A DNA stretch of 64,000 nt, from positions 1 through 64,000 of the forward strand of contig CAXTBN010000005.1 of the NCBI GenBank assembly GCA_964242895.1, written 5' to 3'. The notes below the pieces were generated by a model that was given only the letters and a program-made list of their open reading frames with translations, had not been told where the DNA came from and ran no database searches. Shown piece after piece: positions 54,339 through 62,469 of the stretch. Origin of the DNA: JASLDZ01 sp964242895 (GTDB taxonomy: Bacteria > Pseudomonadota > Alphaproteobacteria > Caulobacterales > Caulobacteraceae). The stretch's first letter is position 1. The number at the start of each line of letters is the position of its first letter. The translations under genes and the position numbers were made by a program.

Positions 54339-55049
54339 ATGCCCGCGCGCTCCCCGCCCGACGCCGACGTCATCGCCGCCGCCCGGCGTGCCCTGGCCTC
54401 GGCCGACCCGGCGCTGGCGGAGCTGGACGCGCGCATCGCGCCGTTTCCCTGGCGCTCCCGCCTGCCGGGCATGGAGGGTCTGGTCCGCTCCATCGTCGGC
54501 CAGCAGGTGTCCACGCTCGCGGCCGACGCGGTGTGGGGGCGGCTGGAGGCGGCGATCGCCGGACCGGTGACCGCAGCCGCGCTGCTGGCGCTGGACGATG
54601 CGGCCTACCGGGCCTGCGGCTTCTCCGGCCAGAAGACGCGCTACGCCAAGGGCATCGCCCAGGCGGTGCAGGACGGCGCGATCGACTTCGCCGACCTCCC
54701 GGAGGACGACGACGACGCCCTGGCGGCGCTGACCGCGCTTAAGGGCGTGGGGACCTGGACGGCGGAGGTGCACCTGATGATGGCCGAGCACCGGCTGGAC
54801 GCCTTTCCGGCGGGCGACATCGCCGTGCAGGAGGCCGTGCGCTGGCTCGACGGCCTGGAGGCCCGGCCCTCCACGGAGGCCACCTACGCCCGCGCCGAGG
54901 CGTGGCGTCCGCACCGCGCCGTCGCCGCGCACCTGCTCTGGGAGTGGTATGTGGCGGTGAAGGCGGGCGACCTGCCCGACCCGGTCTCGCCCGAGCGACG
55001 GGTCAGCGAGCGCGCAGCCTCCGCGGCGCGCCGCCGGGCGGCGGCCTGA
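54339..55049 (+). CDS. DNA-3-methyladenine glycosylase II family (AlkA-like)
   Basis: A 236-residue HhH-GPD base-excision glycosylase. Core motifs: SIVGQQVSTLAADAVWGRL, RACGFSGQKTRYAKGIAQ, the helix-hairpin-helix ALKGVGTWTAEVHLMM and the catalytic Asp in FPAGDIAVQEAVRWL. It lacks the N-terminal AlkA subdomain, as do other short family members. It removes alkylated purines. ATG 54339 is chosen because the longer open frame upstream overlaps the DUF2501 gene. The stop overlaps the next start (TGATG). Confidence 0.88.
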   Translation: MPARSPPDADVIAAARRALASADPALAELDARIAPFPWRSRLPGMEGLVRSIVGQQVSTLAADAVWGRLEAAIAGPVTAAALLALDDAAYRACGFSGQKTRYAKGIAQAVQDGAIDFADLPEDDDDALAALTALKGVGTWTAEVHLMMAEHRLDAFPAGDIAVQEAVRWLDGLEARPSTEATYARAEAWRPHRAVAAHLLWEWYVAVKAGDLPDPVSPERRVSERAASAARRRAAA

Positions 55050-55753
55050 TGGCCGGCCTCGGCGGACTGGACGGGCCGCGGCGCGCGCCGGCGGCGGGAG
55101 GGCGGCCCTCCAGCCTGGTGGTGTTCGTCCACGGCTACGGCTCCAACGGCGACGACCTGATCGGGCTGGCGCCCGCCCTGGCCTCGGCGCTGCCGAACAC
55201 GGCCTTCGCGTCGCCCGACGCGCCGCAGCCGGTGCCGGGCTATCCGAGCGGCTTCCAGTGGTTCCCCATCTCGCAGCTCGACCCGGCGCTGATGGCCTCG
55301 GGCGTGCGCCAGGCGGCCGGCGCCCTGGACCGCTTCATCGACGCGGAGCTGCGCCGGCTGGAGCTGCCGCCGTCGGCCTGCGCGCTGGTGGGCTTCAGCC
55401 AGGGCACGATGATGAGCCTGCACGTGGGCCCGCGCCGGTCGGAGCCGCTGGCCGCGGTCGTCGGCTTCTCCGGCCTGCTGACCGCGCCCGAGCGCCTGAC
55501 CTCCGAGGTGCGCAGCCGCCCGCCCGTGCTGCTGGTCCATGGCGCGCAGGACGACCGCATCCCCGTCCACGCCCTGGCGGCGGCGCGCGAGGGGCTGGCG
55601 CAGGCGGGCGTGGGCTGCCGCTGGCGGATCGAGCCGCGCCTGCCGCACTCCATCGGCCCGGCCGGGATCGACGACGCGGGCGCCTTCCTGCGCGACGCCT
55701 TCGCCGGCCGCCTGGCGGGCTGGAGCGGGCCGGAGCGCACGCCGGCCGGCTGA
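55049..55753 (+). CDS. Alpha/beta hydrolase, phospholipase/carboxylesterase family
   Basis: A 234-residue cytoplasmic serine hydrolase. Catalytic parts: VVFVHGYGSNGDDL (oxyanion region), nucleophile elbow LVGFSQGTMMSLH, acid in LLVHGAQDDRIP and His in RLPHSIGP. Similar to small carboxylesterases/acyl-protein thioesterases. Translation is coupled to the glycosylase gene through TGATG. Confidence 0.88.
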   Translation: MAGLGGLDGPRRAPAAGGRPSSLVVFVHGYGSNGDDLIGLAPALASALPNTAFASPDAPQPVPGYPSGFQWFPISQLDPALMASGVRQAAGALDRFIDAELRRLELPPSACALVGFSQGTMMSLHVGPRRSEPLAAVVGFSGLLTAPERLTSEVRSRPPVLLVHGAQDDRIPVHALAAAREGLAQAGVGCRWRIEPRLPHSIGPAGIDDAGAFLRDAFAGRLAGWSGPERTPAG

Positions 55754-55764
55754 CGCGGCCGTCA

Positions 55765-55793
55765 TTGGCGTGTCGCGGGCGCGGGCGTAGTCT
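55765..55793 (+). promoter_or_regulatory. Candidate promoter of the HNH gene
   Basis: TTGGCG (55765-55770), 17-nt spacer, TAGTCT (55788-55793). The string GGGCGTAGTCT at its -10 recurs upstream of the integrase (about 56513-56523). Confidence 0.4.
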
Positions 55794-55898
55794 TGTCGCG
55801 TCGGAGGCGGCTTGGTCGATTCTCCGGTCGAGCCAGGGAGGAGCGGTCTTCAAGAGGACGTTCGCGATTCCGGCGCCTCACGTACGGACGGCGGGACC

Positions 55899-56459
55899 AT
55901 GCAGGTCCTGAGCCGCCCGCCGTCCGGCCATCCCGCCCTGGTGCTGAACGCCGACTTCCGGCCGCTCAGCTATTATCCGCTGTCGCTGTGGCCCTGGCAG
56001 GAGACGGTCAAGGCCGTGTTCCTCGACCGCGTCGACGTGGTCTCCACCTACGACCAGGTGGTGCGCTCGCCCTCGTTCGAGATGGCCCTGCCCAGCGTGG
56101 TGGCGCTGAAGAGCTACGTGACGCAGGACCGCACGCCCGCCTTCACCCGCTTCAACCTGTTCCTTCGCGACGCCTTCTCCTGCCAGTACTGCGGCCACGG
56201 CGAGGACCTGACCTTCGACCACGTGATCCCCCGCTCGCGCGGCGGGAGGACCAGCTGGGAGAACATCGTCACCGCCTGCGCGCCCTGCAACCTGCGCAAG
56301 GGCGGCCGCACGCCCCGGGAGGCGCAGATGCCGCCGGCCCGCCCCGCCCGCCGTCCCACGACCTACGAGCTGCAGGACCTCGGCCGTCGCTTCCCGCCCC
56401 ACCACCTTCACCAGAGCTGGATGGACTACTTGTACTGGGACATCGAACTGGAGCCTTGA
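55899..56459 (+). CDS. HNH endonuclease
   Basis: A 186-residue protein with an HNH domain: zinc Cys pair FSCQYCGHGEDLTFDHVIP (the catalytic His in FDHVIPRSRGG), then WENIVTACAPCNLRKG with the second pair. The first 90 residues (ALVLNADFRPLSYYPLSLWP) are the conserved front part of a widespread chromosomal HNH family. ATG 55899 is supported by GGCGGGA upstream. It is the last clear host gene before the integrated element. Confidence 0.85.
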   Translation: MQVLSRPPSGHPALVLNADFRPLSYYPLSLWPWQETVKAVFLDRVDVVSTYDQVVRSPSFEMALPSVVALKSYVTQDRTPAFTRFNLFLRDAFSCQYCGHGEDLTFDHVIPRSRGGRTSWENIVTACAPCNLRKGGRTPREAQMPPARPARRPTTYELQDLGRRFPPHHLHQSWMDYLYWDIELEP

Positions 56460-56593
56460 GGGTTCGCACCGGGTCGCGAGGGTGTTGTCGGTCTAGGCAC
56501 GGCAAGGGGTTGGGCGTAGTCTCCAGCTCACTCGGGTGCTCACCGGTTAGGTCCGGCGTGATGACCCGGTGGTGACCCGGGTCGGCGGCCAAC
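56460..56593. other. Left junction region of the integrated element
   Basis: 134 bp between the HNH stop and the integrase start. The left attachment site should lie here, but the matching right end is outside the window. A short direct repeat (TGACCCGG at about 56562 and 56572) lies just before the integrase. No tRNA or tmRNA end is present, so the target site is not a tRNA gene on this side. Confidence 0.4.
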
Positions 56594-57856
56594 ATGAACG
56601 ACGAAGGCAGGAAGGCCCGGCTCGGGCGACGGTCCGTTGGCGACGCTGCGCCAGAGGCGGCGCGCTACACGGTATGGGACACCGAGCTGAAGGGCTTCGG
56701 CCTACGCGTCGCTCCCACGGGCACGAAGACGTACGTCGTGCGCTACCGGGCCGGCGGCGGCCGGAGAGGCACGCTGCGTCAGCTTGTGATCGGGCGCCAC
56801 GGCGCGCTCACGCCGGACCAGGCCCGCGACGCAGCGGAGAAGGCGCTCGCCGCCGTCCAACTCGGCGAGGATCCCCAGGCGGCTAGAGCGGAGAAGCGGG
56901 CCGAGCTGACGGTCGACGAACTCTGCGACCTGTACCTGTTGGAAGGCGTCGCGACGAAGAAGGCGTCCACGATCTACATCGACCGGACGCGCATCGCGCG
57001 GCACATCAAGCCCACGCTCGGCCGCCTGAAGGTGTCGGAGGTGGAGCGCGCGGACGTCGAGCGCATGATGCGCGACGTCGCCGAGGGCAGGACCAAGCAC
57101 CCCGACGCTCCTTGGGTTCGCGGGGGCAAGGCCGCGGCGACTCGCGCCGTCGGGCTGCTCAGCGGGATATTCACCTTCGCCGTCGGTCGCAAGCTGCGGC
57201 CCGACAATCCCGCGGCCGGGGTGGACCGCTTCAAGGATGTCCGCCGCGAACGCTTCCTCTCGCCCGCTGAGCTCGGCCGCCTGGGCGACGTGCTGACGGC
57301 CATGGAGGCTGAGGGCGCGGACTGGCGTCCGGTGGCCATCGTGCGGATGTTGGCGCTCTCCGGCGCGCGAAAGAACGAGGTGGCGCGCCTGCGGTGGTCG
57401 GAGGTGGACGCAGAGCGCGGCTTCTTACGGCTCGAGGACAGCAAGACGGGGCGCAAGGCCGTCCGCGTCGGCGCGCCCGTGCTCGAGCTGCTGGCCGCCC
57501 TGCCCCGGGCCAAGGGCGCGGTCTACGTTTTCCCGGACCCTTCAGACGCCGCGCAGCCCTACCGCCGGCTGGACTGGGCGTGGGTCGGGATGCGGAAGCG
57601 CGCGGGCATGGCGGACTTGCGCCTTCACGATCTTCGTCACTCGTTCGCGTCAGTCGGGCTCGCCTCCGGCCAGACGCTCCCGCTCATCGGCAAGCTCCTG
57701 GGCCACGCGCATGTCGCCACCACAAGCCGCTACGCGCACCTGGCCGACGATCCGGTCCAGGCTGCGGCCGAGCGCATTTCGCAGACGATCCAAGGTGCGT
57801 TGACCGGGCGGTCGGGTGAAGTCGTCGCTCTCAAGGAGAGCGGGCATGGACGATGA
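56594..57856 (+). CDS. Tyrosine integrase with arm-type DNA-binding domain
   Basis: A 420-residue phage/island integrase. The N-terminus is the DUF4102-type arm-binding domain (YTVWDTELKGFGLRVAPTG, TYVVRYRAGGG), a SAM-like core-binding domain follows, and the catalytic domain has Arg in ALSGARKNEVARLRW, Lys in LEDSKTGRKAVR, LHDLRHSFAS and LLGHAHVATTSRYAHL with the Tyr nucleophile. It is the first gene of the element and defines its left end. Start ATG 56594 has no clear ribosome site. Its 3' end overlaps the next gene by 11 nt. Confidence 0.93.
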   Translation: MNDEGRKARLGRRSVGDAAPEAARYTVWDTELKGFGLRVAPTGTKTYVVRYRAGGGRRGTLRQLVIGRHGALTPDQARDAAEKALAAVQLGEDPQAARAEKRAELTVDELCDLYLLEGVATKKASTIYIDRTRIARHIKPTLGRLKVSEVERADVERMMRDVAEGRTKHPDAPWVRGGKAAATRAVGLLSGIFTFAVGRKLRPDNPAAGVDRFKDVRRERFLSPAELGRLGDVLTAMEAEGADWRPVAIVRMLALSGARKNEVARLRWSEVDAERGFLRLEDSKTGRKAVRVGAPVLELLAALPRAKGAVYVFPDPSDAAQPYRRLDWAWVGMRKRAGMADLRLHDLRHSFASVGLASGQTLPLIGKLLGHAHVATTSRYAHLADDPVQAAAERISQTIQGALTGRSGEVVALKESGHGR

Positions 57857-58550
57857 AAGCCCCGAGCCAGAGCTCCTGCCCTTCACAGAAGAGTTGGCTC
57901 TGCGGGAGGGCCTGTACGATGACGACGACGATGACCTAGACGACGAGCTGCTCTACAGCGCTGAACTGGCGAAGTACCAAGCCAACCTCGCCCGACGCCG
58001 CGAGGAGGAGCTTGATCCGGAGAGACACCCGTTCTCCACGTTCTTCATCAAGATCATACTGCGGGAGAATAGCCTCGGTGAGTTGCCCCACGCGAGCGAC
58101 GTCGGAAACGCCGCCTTCTCTGGCTCGGAACGGCTCGCGTGGGCCACGCGGGCGGCCGCGATAGCCGAAGACTCGCTGCAGGAGGCTCTCCGCGGCTGTG
58201 ACGCCGCCAAGCGGGAGGCGATCCTTTCGGCCGTTGCGGAGGCGGCGTTCACGGGTCTGTACCTAGCAGAGCACCTCGTTCAGCCGATCGTCGAACAGCA
58301 CACGCGGCTGGTCCAGAGCCGGTTCCGGAACACGGACGCGGCGTCAGCAGCACGGCGCCGGGTCGACTGGCGACAGGGCGCGCAACGCATCTGGGCCGAG
58401 CACCCCACCTGGAAGACGCACGCCGTCGCGAACGAACTCAAACGGGCCGGGGTCGCTGCCCAGAGCGTCGACGTCGCCTCGATCAGCCGAGCGATCAAGG
58501 GGCTGGCCCCGGAAACATCACCGTCGTTCAAGCCGACCGGGCCCGCCTGA
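57846..58550 (+). CDS. Acidic element protein, unknown
   Basis: A 234-residue protein, not recognised. It has an acidic N-terminus with a run of aspartates (YDDDDDDLDDELL, about residues 24-36), a helical middle (RLAWATRAAAIAEDSLQEAL, AILSAVAEAAFTGLYLAEHL) and a C-terminus that could be a small helix-turn-helix (HPTWKTHAVANELKRAG, VDVASISRAIKGL). Translation is coupled to the integrase by overlap. It could modulate integration or excision, but this is only from position. Confidence 0.6.
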   Translation: MDDESPEPELLPFTEELALREGLYDDDDDDLDDELLYSAELAKYQANLARRREEELDPERHPFSTFFIKIILRENSLGELPHASDVGNAAFSGSERLAWATRAAAIAEDSLQEALRGCDAAKREAILSAVAEAAFTGLYLAEHLVQPIVEQHTRLVQSRFRNTDAASAARRRVDWRQGAQRIWAEHPTWKTHAVANELKRAGVAAQSVDVASISRAIKGLAPETSPSFKPTGPA

Positions 58551-58650
58551 CCATCGTCACGATTGTCCTGACATTCGCACGTTGGTCTGTTTTCACGTTT
58601 CGTTCTCCGGCGCATCTGTGGGTCTCAACTGATCCGCAGGAGTGCCGCCT

Positions 58651-58878
58651 ATGTCGAACACCACCGCGCCGTCCACCGACGATCGCTACGTCACCGACGT
58701 TGAAGCCGCCGAACTGCTCGGCTTGAGTAAGTCCTACCTCAAGCAGCTGCGCGGCATCGGCGGCGGCCCGCGCTACGCCAAGATCGCGGACAAGGTGGTG
58801 CGCTACCGGGTGCAGGACCTCCACGCCTGGGCGGCCACGAAGACGGTCGGATCGACCTCGGAGCGGGAGGCGGCGTAA
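58651..58878 (+). CDS. Excisionase/MerR-like helix-turn-helix protein
   Basis: A 75-residue DNA-binding protein: DVEAAELLGLSKSYLKQLRG is the helix-turn-helix and RYAKIADKVVRYRVQDLHAW the wing and second strand typical of AlpA/Xis-type proteins. ATG 58651 has a good Shine-Dalgarno (CAGGAG, 8 nt). The 100 nt upstream are AT-richer and likely contain a promoter. Likely role: recombination directionality factor for the integrase or regulator of early genes. Confidence 0.8.
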   Translation: MSNTTAPSTDDRYVTDVEAAELLGLSKSYLKQLRGIGGGPRYAKIADKVVRYRVQDLHAWAATKTVGSTSEREAA

Positions 58879-58881
58879 GCC

Positions 58882-59883
58882 ATGCGCCGCGACAGAAACC
58901 CCTACGAGACGGACTGTCTTCCGCTAGACGCCATCGACGTCGAGGATCGGCTGAGGCCGCTGGACCAAGCGCACGTGCGGCGGCTAGCCGCTTCGATCCG
59001 CGCCATCGGCCTGCAGACGCCCATCACGGTTCGGTACGATCGCGACCCTGACGCGGGTGGTCGCGCTCTCCTGGTGGCGGGCGCCCACCGGCTCGCGGCC
59101 TTGAGGGAGCTCGGCGAGACGGACGCTAGGGTGTTCGTGGCGAACGACGATCCCGACTTCGCCATGCTTTGGGAGATCGAGGAAAATTTCGCTCGCCAAG
59201 AACTGAGCGACGCCCAGCGCGCCGATCACCACGCCCGGCGCGAGGCCATCCTCGTGCGGAGGGGTGAGGTTGCCGCGCCTGGTAAGGGTGGCGACCGCCG
59301 ATCAACGGCGAAGTCTGCCGTTGGTCCATCCTATGCGCGCCACGCCGCCGAACAGCTCGGCGCGAGCGAACGCACCGTCAGGCAGGACCTCCGCCGCGGG
59401 AAGAGCATCGCCCCTGACGTGCTGCGGGAGGTGGAAGGCACGTCTCTGGACCGAGGTGTGGTGCTCGACGAGCTGGCCTCCACGCCGCGTGAGGAACAGC
59501 CGGCCAAGCTGGCAGAGATCGTTCAGCGCCGCGCAGCGCCCCCGCCGTCGCCGTCAGTCACCACCATCGCCGACCGGGCCGAAGCTGCGCCACCACCTGC
59601 TGAGCTGGAACCCACGCCAGCGGAGGTTGCCGGAGAGGTCGCGACGCCCCCCACGCCCACGCACGGGTCGGCTGCGCAGGTGGTGCTCGACGCGATCGGG
59701 CCCGAGGCCACCGCCGCCCTGGCCCGGGTGATCGGGGCTGCCGACGACAATATGCGCGGCCGGTTCAGGGCTGTGATCTCAGCCGCAGCCTCACGGCTTC
59801 GCGCGGAGCAACTGGCCGGCGACGCAGCGCCGCCCGGGCGGTGGCGAGCCGAGCTCAACAGAGCAGGAGAACTTGTCCGATGA
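58882..59883 (+). CDS. ParB/RepB-like nuclease-domain protein
   Basis: A 333-residue protein. The N-terminal ParB domain has LPLDAIDVEDRLRPLDQAHV, LAASIRAIGLQTPITVRY and the signature LLVAGAHRLAALRELG (GxHR type CTP-binding motif), then LWEIEENFARQELSDAQRA and a helix-turn-helix (HAAEQLGASERTVRQDL). The C-terminal 120 residues are Pro/Ala-rich. There is no ParA next to it, so it is more likely a regulator or host-takeover factor of the element than a partition protein. Stop overlaps the next start (ATGA). Confidence 0.82.
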   Translation: MRRDRNPYETDCLPLDAIDVEDRLRPLDQAHVRRLAASIRAIGLQTPITVRYDRDPDAGGRALLVAGAHRLAALRELGETDARVFVANDDPDFAMLWEIEENFARQELSDAQRADHHARREAILVRRGEVAAPGKGGDRRSTAKSAVGPSYARHAAEQLGASERTVRQDLRRGKSIAPDVLREVEGTSLDRGVVLDELASTPREEQPAKLAEIVQRRAAPPPSPSVTTIADRAEAAPPPAELEPTPAEVAGEVATPPTPTHGSAAQVVLDAIGPEATAALARVIGAADDNMRGRFRAVISAAASRLRAEQLAGDAAPPGRWRAELNRAGELVR

Positions 59884-60872
59884 ACGCCGTCCCTCAAGAG
59901 GTGCCGCTCTCAGAGCGCCTGGGCGCCCTCGCAGCCGCCTTCGACAAGGGCATCCCGTACCGCTGGAAAGGAATCACCGTCGATCTCGGGACGGGCGGCG
60001 TGCTGGATCCGCGTGAGTGGCGGATCCACCTCACCGCGCTTCCCGTCGAGGGCGGCCTTCACCTGACGCTCGGGTCGCCGGAGCCGGGCGGCGCGGCTGT
60101 CCAGGTGCTCGTGCCGTCGTCGCCTCCCCAGCGCTTACACCTGGAGGACGTCCGGGCGGCGCCAGCTGCCCTCGATGCCGCGGCTGTGCAGATCGCTCGC
60201 GCCCAGCTGGTGCAATCGGAACGCGGCATCAGGGCGAAACCGCTGGGCGAGGTGTTCTTCAGCAGACGCAGCGGCGTTCAAGAGATGTTGGCGTCATCTA
60301 TGGACGCGAACGGCCTCTGGCCGGCGATGAGCGCGCTGCCTCGCCTCGGAGAGCGGCTCGCCACCTATGGCCAGGACCCGCGTGTGCTTGAGGTTCAGCG
60401 AAGGGTCGCCCGCGGCGAGCGCTTAGCCGCCGAGATCGTGGACGAGTTCAAGGAGGACGGCCTGCCCGAGCGCGAGGTGGCGATCGGCCTCTTGCTCGCG
60501 ATGTTCGGCGCCGGCGTGGACACCGGCGTGATCGAGGGGGTGATGGGCGATGAAGTCGCCAAGCGGGGCGCCGTCGAATCTCAGGCTAAGACCGGCCGGG
60601 CGGTGAGAAACGCCGCAGCCGCGAGCGTGAAACTCCGGAAAGGGGCAGCCAACAGAAAGCGGGCGTATGCGCTTCAGGAGGGCCGCCGCGTCCTGGCTGC
60701 ATTGGGCGTGGCACGGACACGCGAGCAACTGGCGATCGATGTGAGCGAGAGCTGGAAGATGGAGGGCGTTGAAGGTCCCCCGGGCCTGCGGACGATCCTC
60801 CGTTATCTCCAGACGATCACAGAGGCCGAACTCGCAGGCAGCCCAGATGACACGAGCGTCGCTCATGACTGA
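59880..60872 (+). CDS. Element protein of unknown function
   Basis: A 330-residue protein, not recognised. The N-terminal half seems beta-rich (YRWKGITVDLGTGGVLDPRE, REWRIHLTALPVEGGLHLTL), the C-terminal half helical (EIVDEFKEDGLPEREVAIGL, GRRVLAALGVARTREQLAID). Translation is coupled to the ParB-like gene. Its last codons lie inside a 22-bp tandem repeat, so the C-terminal DDTSVAHD is encoded by repeat DNA. It may bind DNA, given its neighbours. Confidence 0.55.
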   Translation: MNAVPQEVPLSERLGALAAAFDKGIPYRWKGITVDLGTGGVLDPREWRIHLTALPVEGGLHLTLGSPEPGGAAVQVLVPSSPPQRLHLEDVRAAPAALDAAAVQIARAQLVQSERGIRAKPLGEVFFSRRSGVQEMLASSMDANGLWPAMSALPRLGERLATYGQDPRVLEVQRRVARGERLAAEIVDEFKEDGLPEREVAIGLLLAMFGAGVDTGVIEGVMGDEVAKRGAVESQAKTGRAVRNAAAASVKLRKGAANRKRAYALQEGRRVLAALGVARTREQLAIDVSESWKMEGVEGPPGLRTILRYLQTITEAELAGSPDDTSVAHD

Positions 60873-60900
60873 CACCAACGTCGCTCATGACTGACACCAA
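60857..60900. repeat. 22-bp tandem repeat (two full copies plus partial ends)
   Basis: The unit CGTCGCTCATGACTGACACC followed by AA occurs at 60857-60878 and 60879-60900; a third begins CGTCGCTC at 60901, and ATGACACGAG before the first copy resembles the unit's end. It spans the stop codon of the upstream gene and precedes a small gene at 60949. Possible protein-binding site array. Confidence 0.85.
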
Positions 60901-60948
60901 CGTCGCTCGTGGCGGGCGTCCCGTGTCACGGCCGCTTATGGTTGAGCC

Positions 60949-61143
60949 ATGAGCCCGCTGTCCCCCGCCCACAATCCGACTGATCGCGACCTCTCCAAGA
61001 CGGCTGAGCGCCTAGCGAGGATTGAGGCCGCCGGCCTGCTGCACTTGAGCAGCGTCCAGCGGGACTTCGCGCCAGCGCTCACCGACCCCGAAGTCATCAC
61101 CCGAATGAAAGCGCTACGCGCCCAACGGCAGGAGGCCGCCTAA
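60949..61143 (+). CDS. Small element protein
   Basis: A 64-residue hydrophilic protein (DRDLSKTAERLARIEAAGLL, DPEVITRMKALRAQRQEAA), mostly helical by composition, not recognised. No strong Shine-Dalgarno; it begins 48 nt after the tandem repeat, which may control it. One nucleotide separates it from the next gene. Confidence 0.5.
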   Translation: MSPLSPAHNPTDRDLSKTAERLARIEAAGLLHLSSVQRDFAPALTDPEVITRMKALRAQRQEAA

Positions 61144-61144
61144 C

Positions 61145-61627
61145 ATGGAACACGCTCACGAAAAGGGGGCGGCGCCGGCCAGGACGCACGCCCCCTCAGT
61201 CGAAGAACAAACCGGCAACCGACGTGACACTAAGCCCGGCGGCTTCGGGCTGCAAGGCCGCCACCCGCATGTACCGGGCGTCCGGGCGAACAGCACGGGC
61301 GAGACGGCGCGTGAGGCGGCGGAGGTCGTACGCACGCTCGCGAAGTCGCTCGAGCGACGGTGTATCGAGCTTCTCGCCGAGGGCCCGCTCACGCCTGACG
61401 AGGCCCATGCGCGGCTGGAGTCAGAGCTCGGCCGTCGGCTGAACATCTACAGCGTGCGACCGAGGTTCAGCGCCTTGCGAGCACAGGGCCTTGCCGTGGA
61501 CAGCGGCGAGCGCCGCGCTCCCCCGGGCGGCTGCCGAGCCATCGTCTGGCGTCAGCCCACGCCGGAGGAGCGCGCCGCCTGGTTTGAGGCTCGCCGGCCG
61601 GTCCGCTCGACGGAGGCGCCGCGATGA
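61145..61627 (+). CDS. Element protein with winged-helix-like C-terminal part
   Basis: A 160-residue protein. The N-terminal 55 residues look disordered. The middle (VRTLAKSLERRCIELLAEGP, LTPDEAHARLESELG, NIYSVRPRFSALRAQGLAVD) fits a winged helix as used by phage regulators to switch on modification or replication genes. The end is basic and Arg-rich. Stop overlaps the next start (ATGA). Confidence 0.55.
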   Translation: MEHAHEKGAAPARTHAPSVEEQTGNRRDTKPGGFGLQGRHPHVPGVRANSTGETAREAAEVVRTLAKSLERRCIELLAEGPLTPDEAHARLESELGRRLNIYSVRPRFSALRAQGLAVDSGERRAPPGGCRAIVWRQPTPEERAAWFEARRPVRSTEAPR

Positions 61628-62469
61628 GCTGGCAAGCCACAGCCGCCGCGCTGAAGTTCCGCGGACTGAAGCCCACCGAGAAGCTGCTCCTGCTTGCGCT
61701 GGCGAACTACGCCAACGAAGACAACCAGGTCTGGGTCAAGCAGAAGACGCTCGCAGAGGACACGGAGCTCTGCAGGCGAACGATCGTCTCGTGCTTCCAG
61801 ACGCTTGAGGCCGCAGGCGCGCTGACTCGCGAAATCCGCCGGCGAGAGAACGGCTCCCGCTCCTCCGACATCGTGACGCTCACGCTTGAGGGCGGGCGAG
61901 CACGACCGGTTCAGCAAGGTGCAAGGCTTGCACGGGGGGTGGTGCAGGGCTTGCACCAGGGTGGTGCAGGAGTTGCACACCCAGAACCACCACTTGAACC
62001 ATCAACTGAACCGTCACTGGTGGACTCTCCTAGCCAGGGGGCCGGTTCAGCAACGGTGGACGCTGTAGGGCGAGACGACGCCCAGACGGCTTTCGAGCTC
62101 TGGAACGAGACGGCCAAGCGAGCGGACCTGCCCCCGGCTCGGTCCCTTACGCCCGAGCGACGCCGACAGATCACGGCGAGGCTGACGGCGATCAGTGGCC
62201 TGGCGGACTGGCGCGAGGCCCTGGCCGCCGTCGAGCGGAGTTCGTTCTGCCGCGGCGGTGGTGACAAGGGCTGGCGGATCGATCTTGGCTCGCTCTGTCA
62301 GGCGAAGACGTTCAATCGCCTCCTGGACGGCTTCTACGACGATCGGCCGAAGCGCGGAGGGGCCGGCCGGGCTCGCGGCGGTTGGACCGCCCTGGATCAA
62401 GCCGCAGCGATGGCGAGCTTCGACGACGGAGACGGCGAGCCGCTGGCCATCACGGGAGCGGTCCATTGA
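61624..62469 (+). CDS. Replication initiator-like protein with N-terminal winged helix
   Basis: A 281-residue protein with the layout of phage replication initiators such as lambda O. Residues 1-95 form a helix-turn-helix domain (GLKPTEKLLLLALANYANED, LAEDTELCRRTIVSCFQTLE, AAGALTREIR). Residues 96-145 are a low-complexity linker. The C-terminal domain (AFELWNETAKRADLPPARSL, ITARLTAISGLADWREALAA) ends near LLDGFYDD. The linker-coding DNA holds three palindromic iterons, as expected if the protein binds an origin in its own gene. The next gene resembles a helicase loader. Confidence 0.72.
   Translation: MSWQATAAALKFRGLKPTEKLLLLALANYANEDNQVWVKQKTLAEDTELCRRTIVSCFQTLEAAGALTREIRRRENGSRSSDIVTLTLEGGRARPVQQGARLARGVVQGLHQGGAGVAHPEPPLEPSTEPSLVDSPSQGAGSATVDAVGRDDAQTAFELWNETAKRADLPPARSLTPERRRQITARLTAISGLADWREALAAVERSSFCRGGGDKGWRIDLGSLCQAKTFNRLLDGFYDDRPKRGGAGRARGGWTALDQAAAMASFDDGDGEPLAITGAVH
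61919..61978. repeat. Three palindromic iterons, putative replication origin
   Basis: GTGCAAGGCTTGCAC (61919-61933), GTGCAGGGCTTGCAC (61942-61956) and GTGCAGGAGTTGCAC (61964-61978): three near-identical 15-bp palindromes of the form GTGCA-N5-TGCAC, centres 23 and 22 bp apart, so on the same face of the helix. They lie in the linker-coding part of the initiator gene and are followed by a stretch (about 61980-62030) that is poorer in GC than its surroundings. Confidence 0.75.

Noticed and set aside
56460..56593. tRNA or tmRNA gene as integration target
   Set aside because: No cloverleaf or CCA-end-like sequence could be traced in this gap or at the end of the HNH gene.
59880..60872. Terminase or capsid function for the unknown element protein
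   Set aside because: No Walker or portal-type motif seen; size alone is not evidence.
60857..60908. CRISPR array
   Set aside because: Only two adjacent 22-bp copies without spacers and no cas genes.
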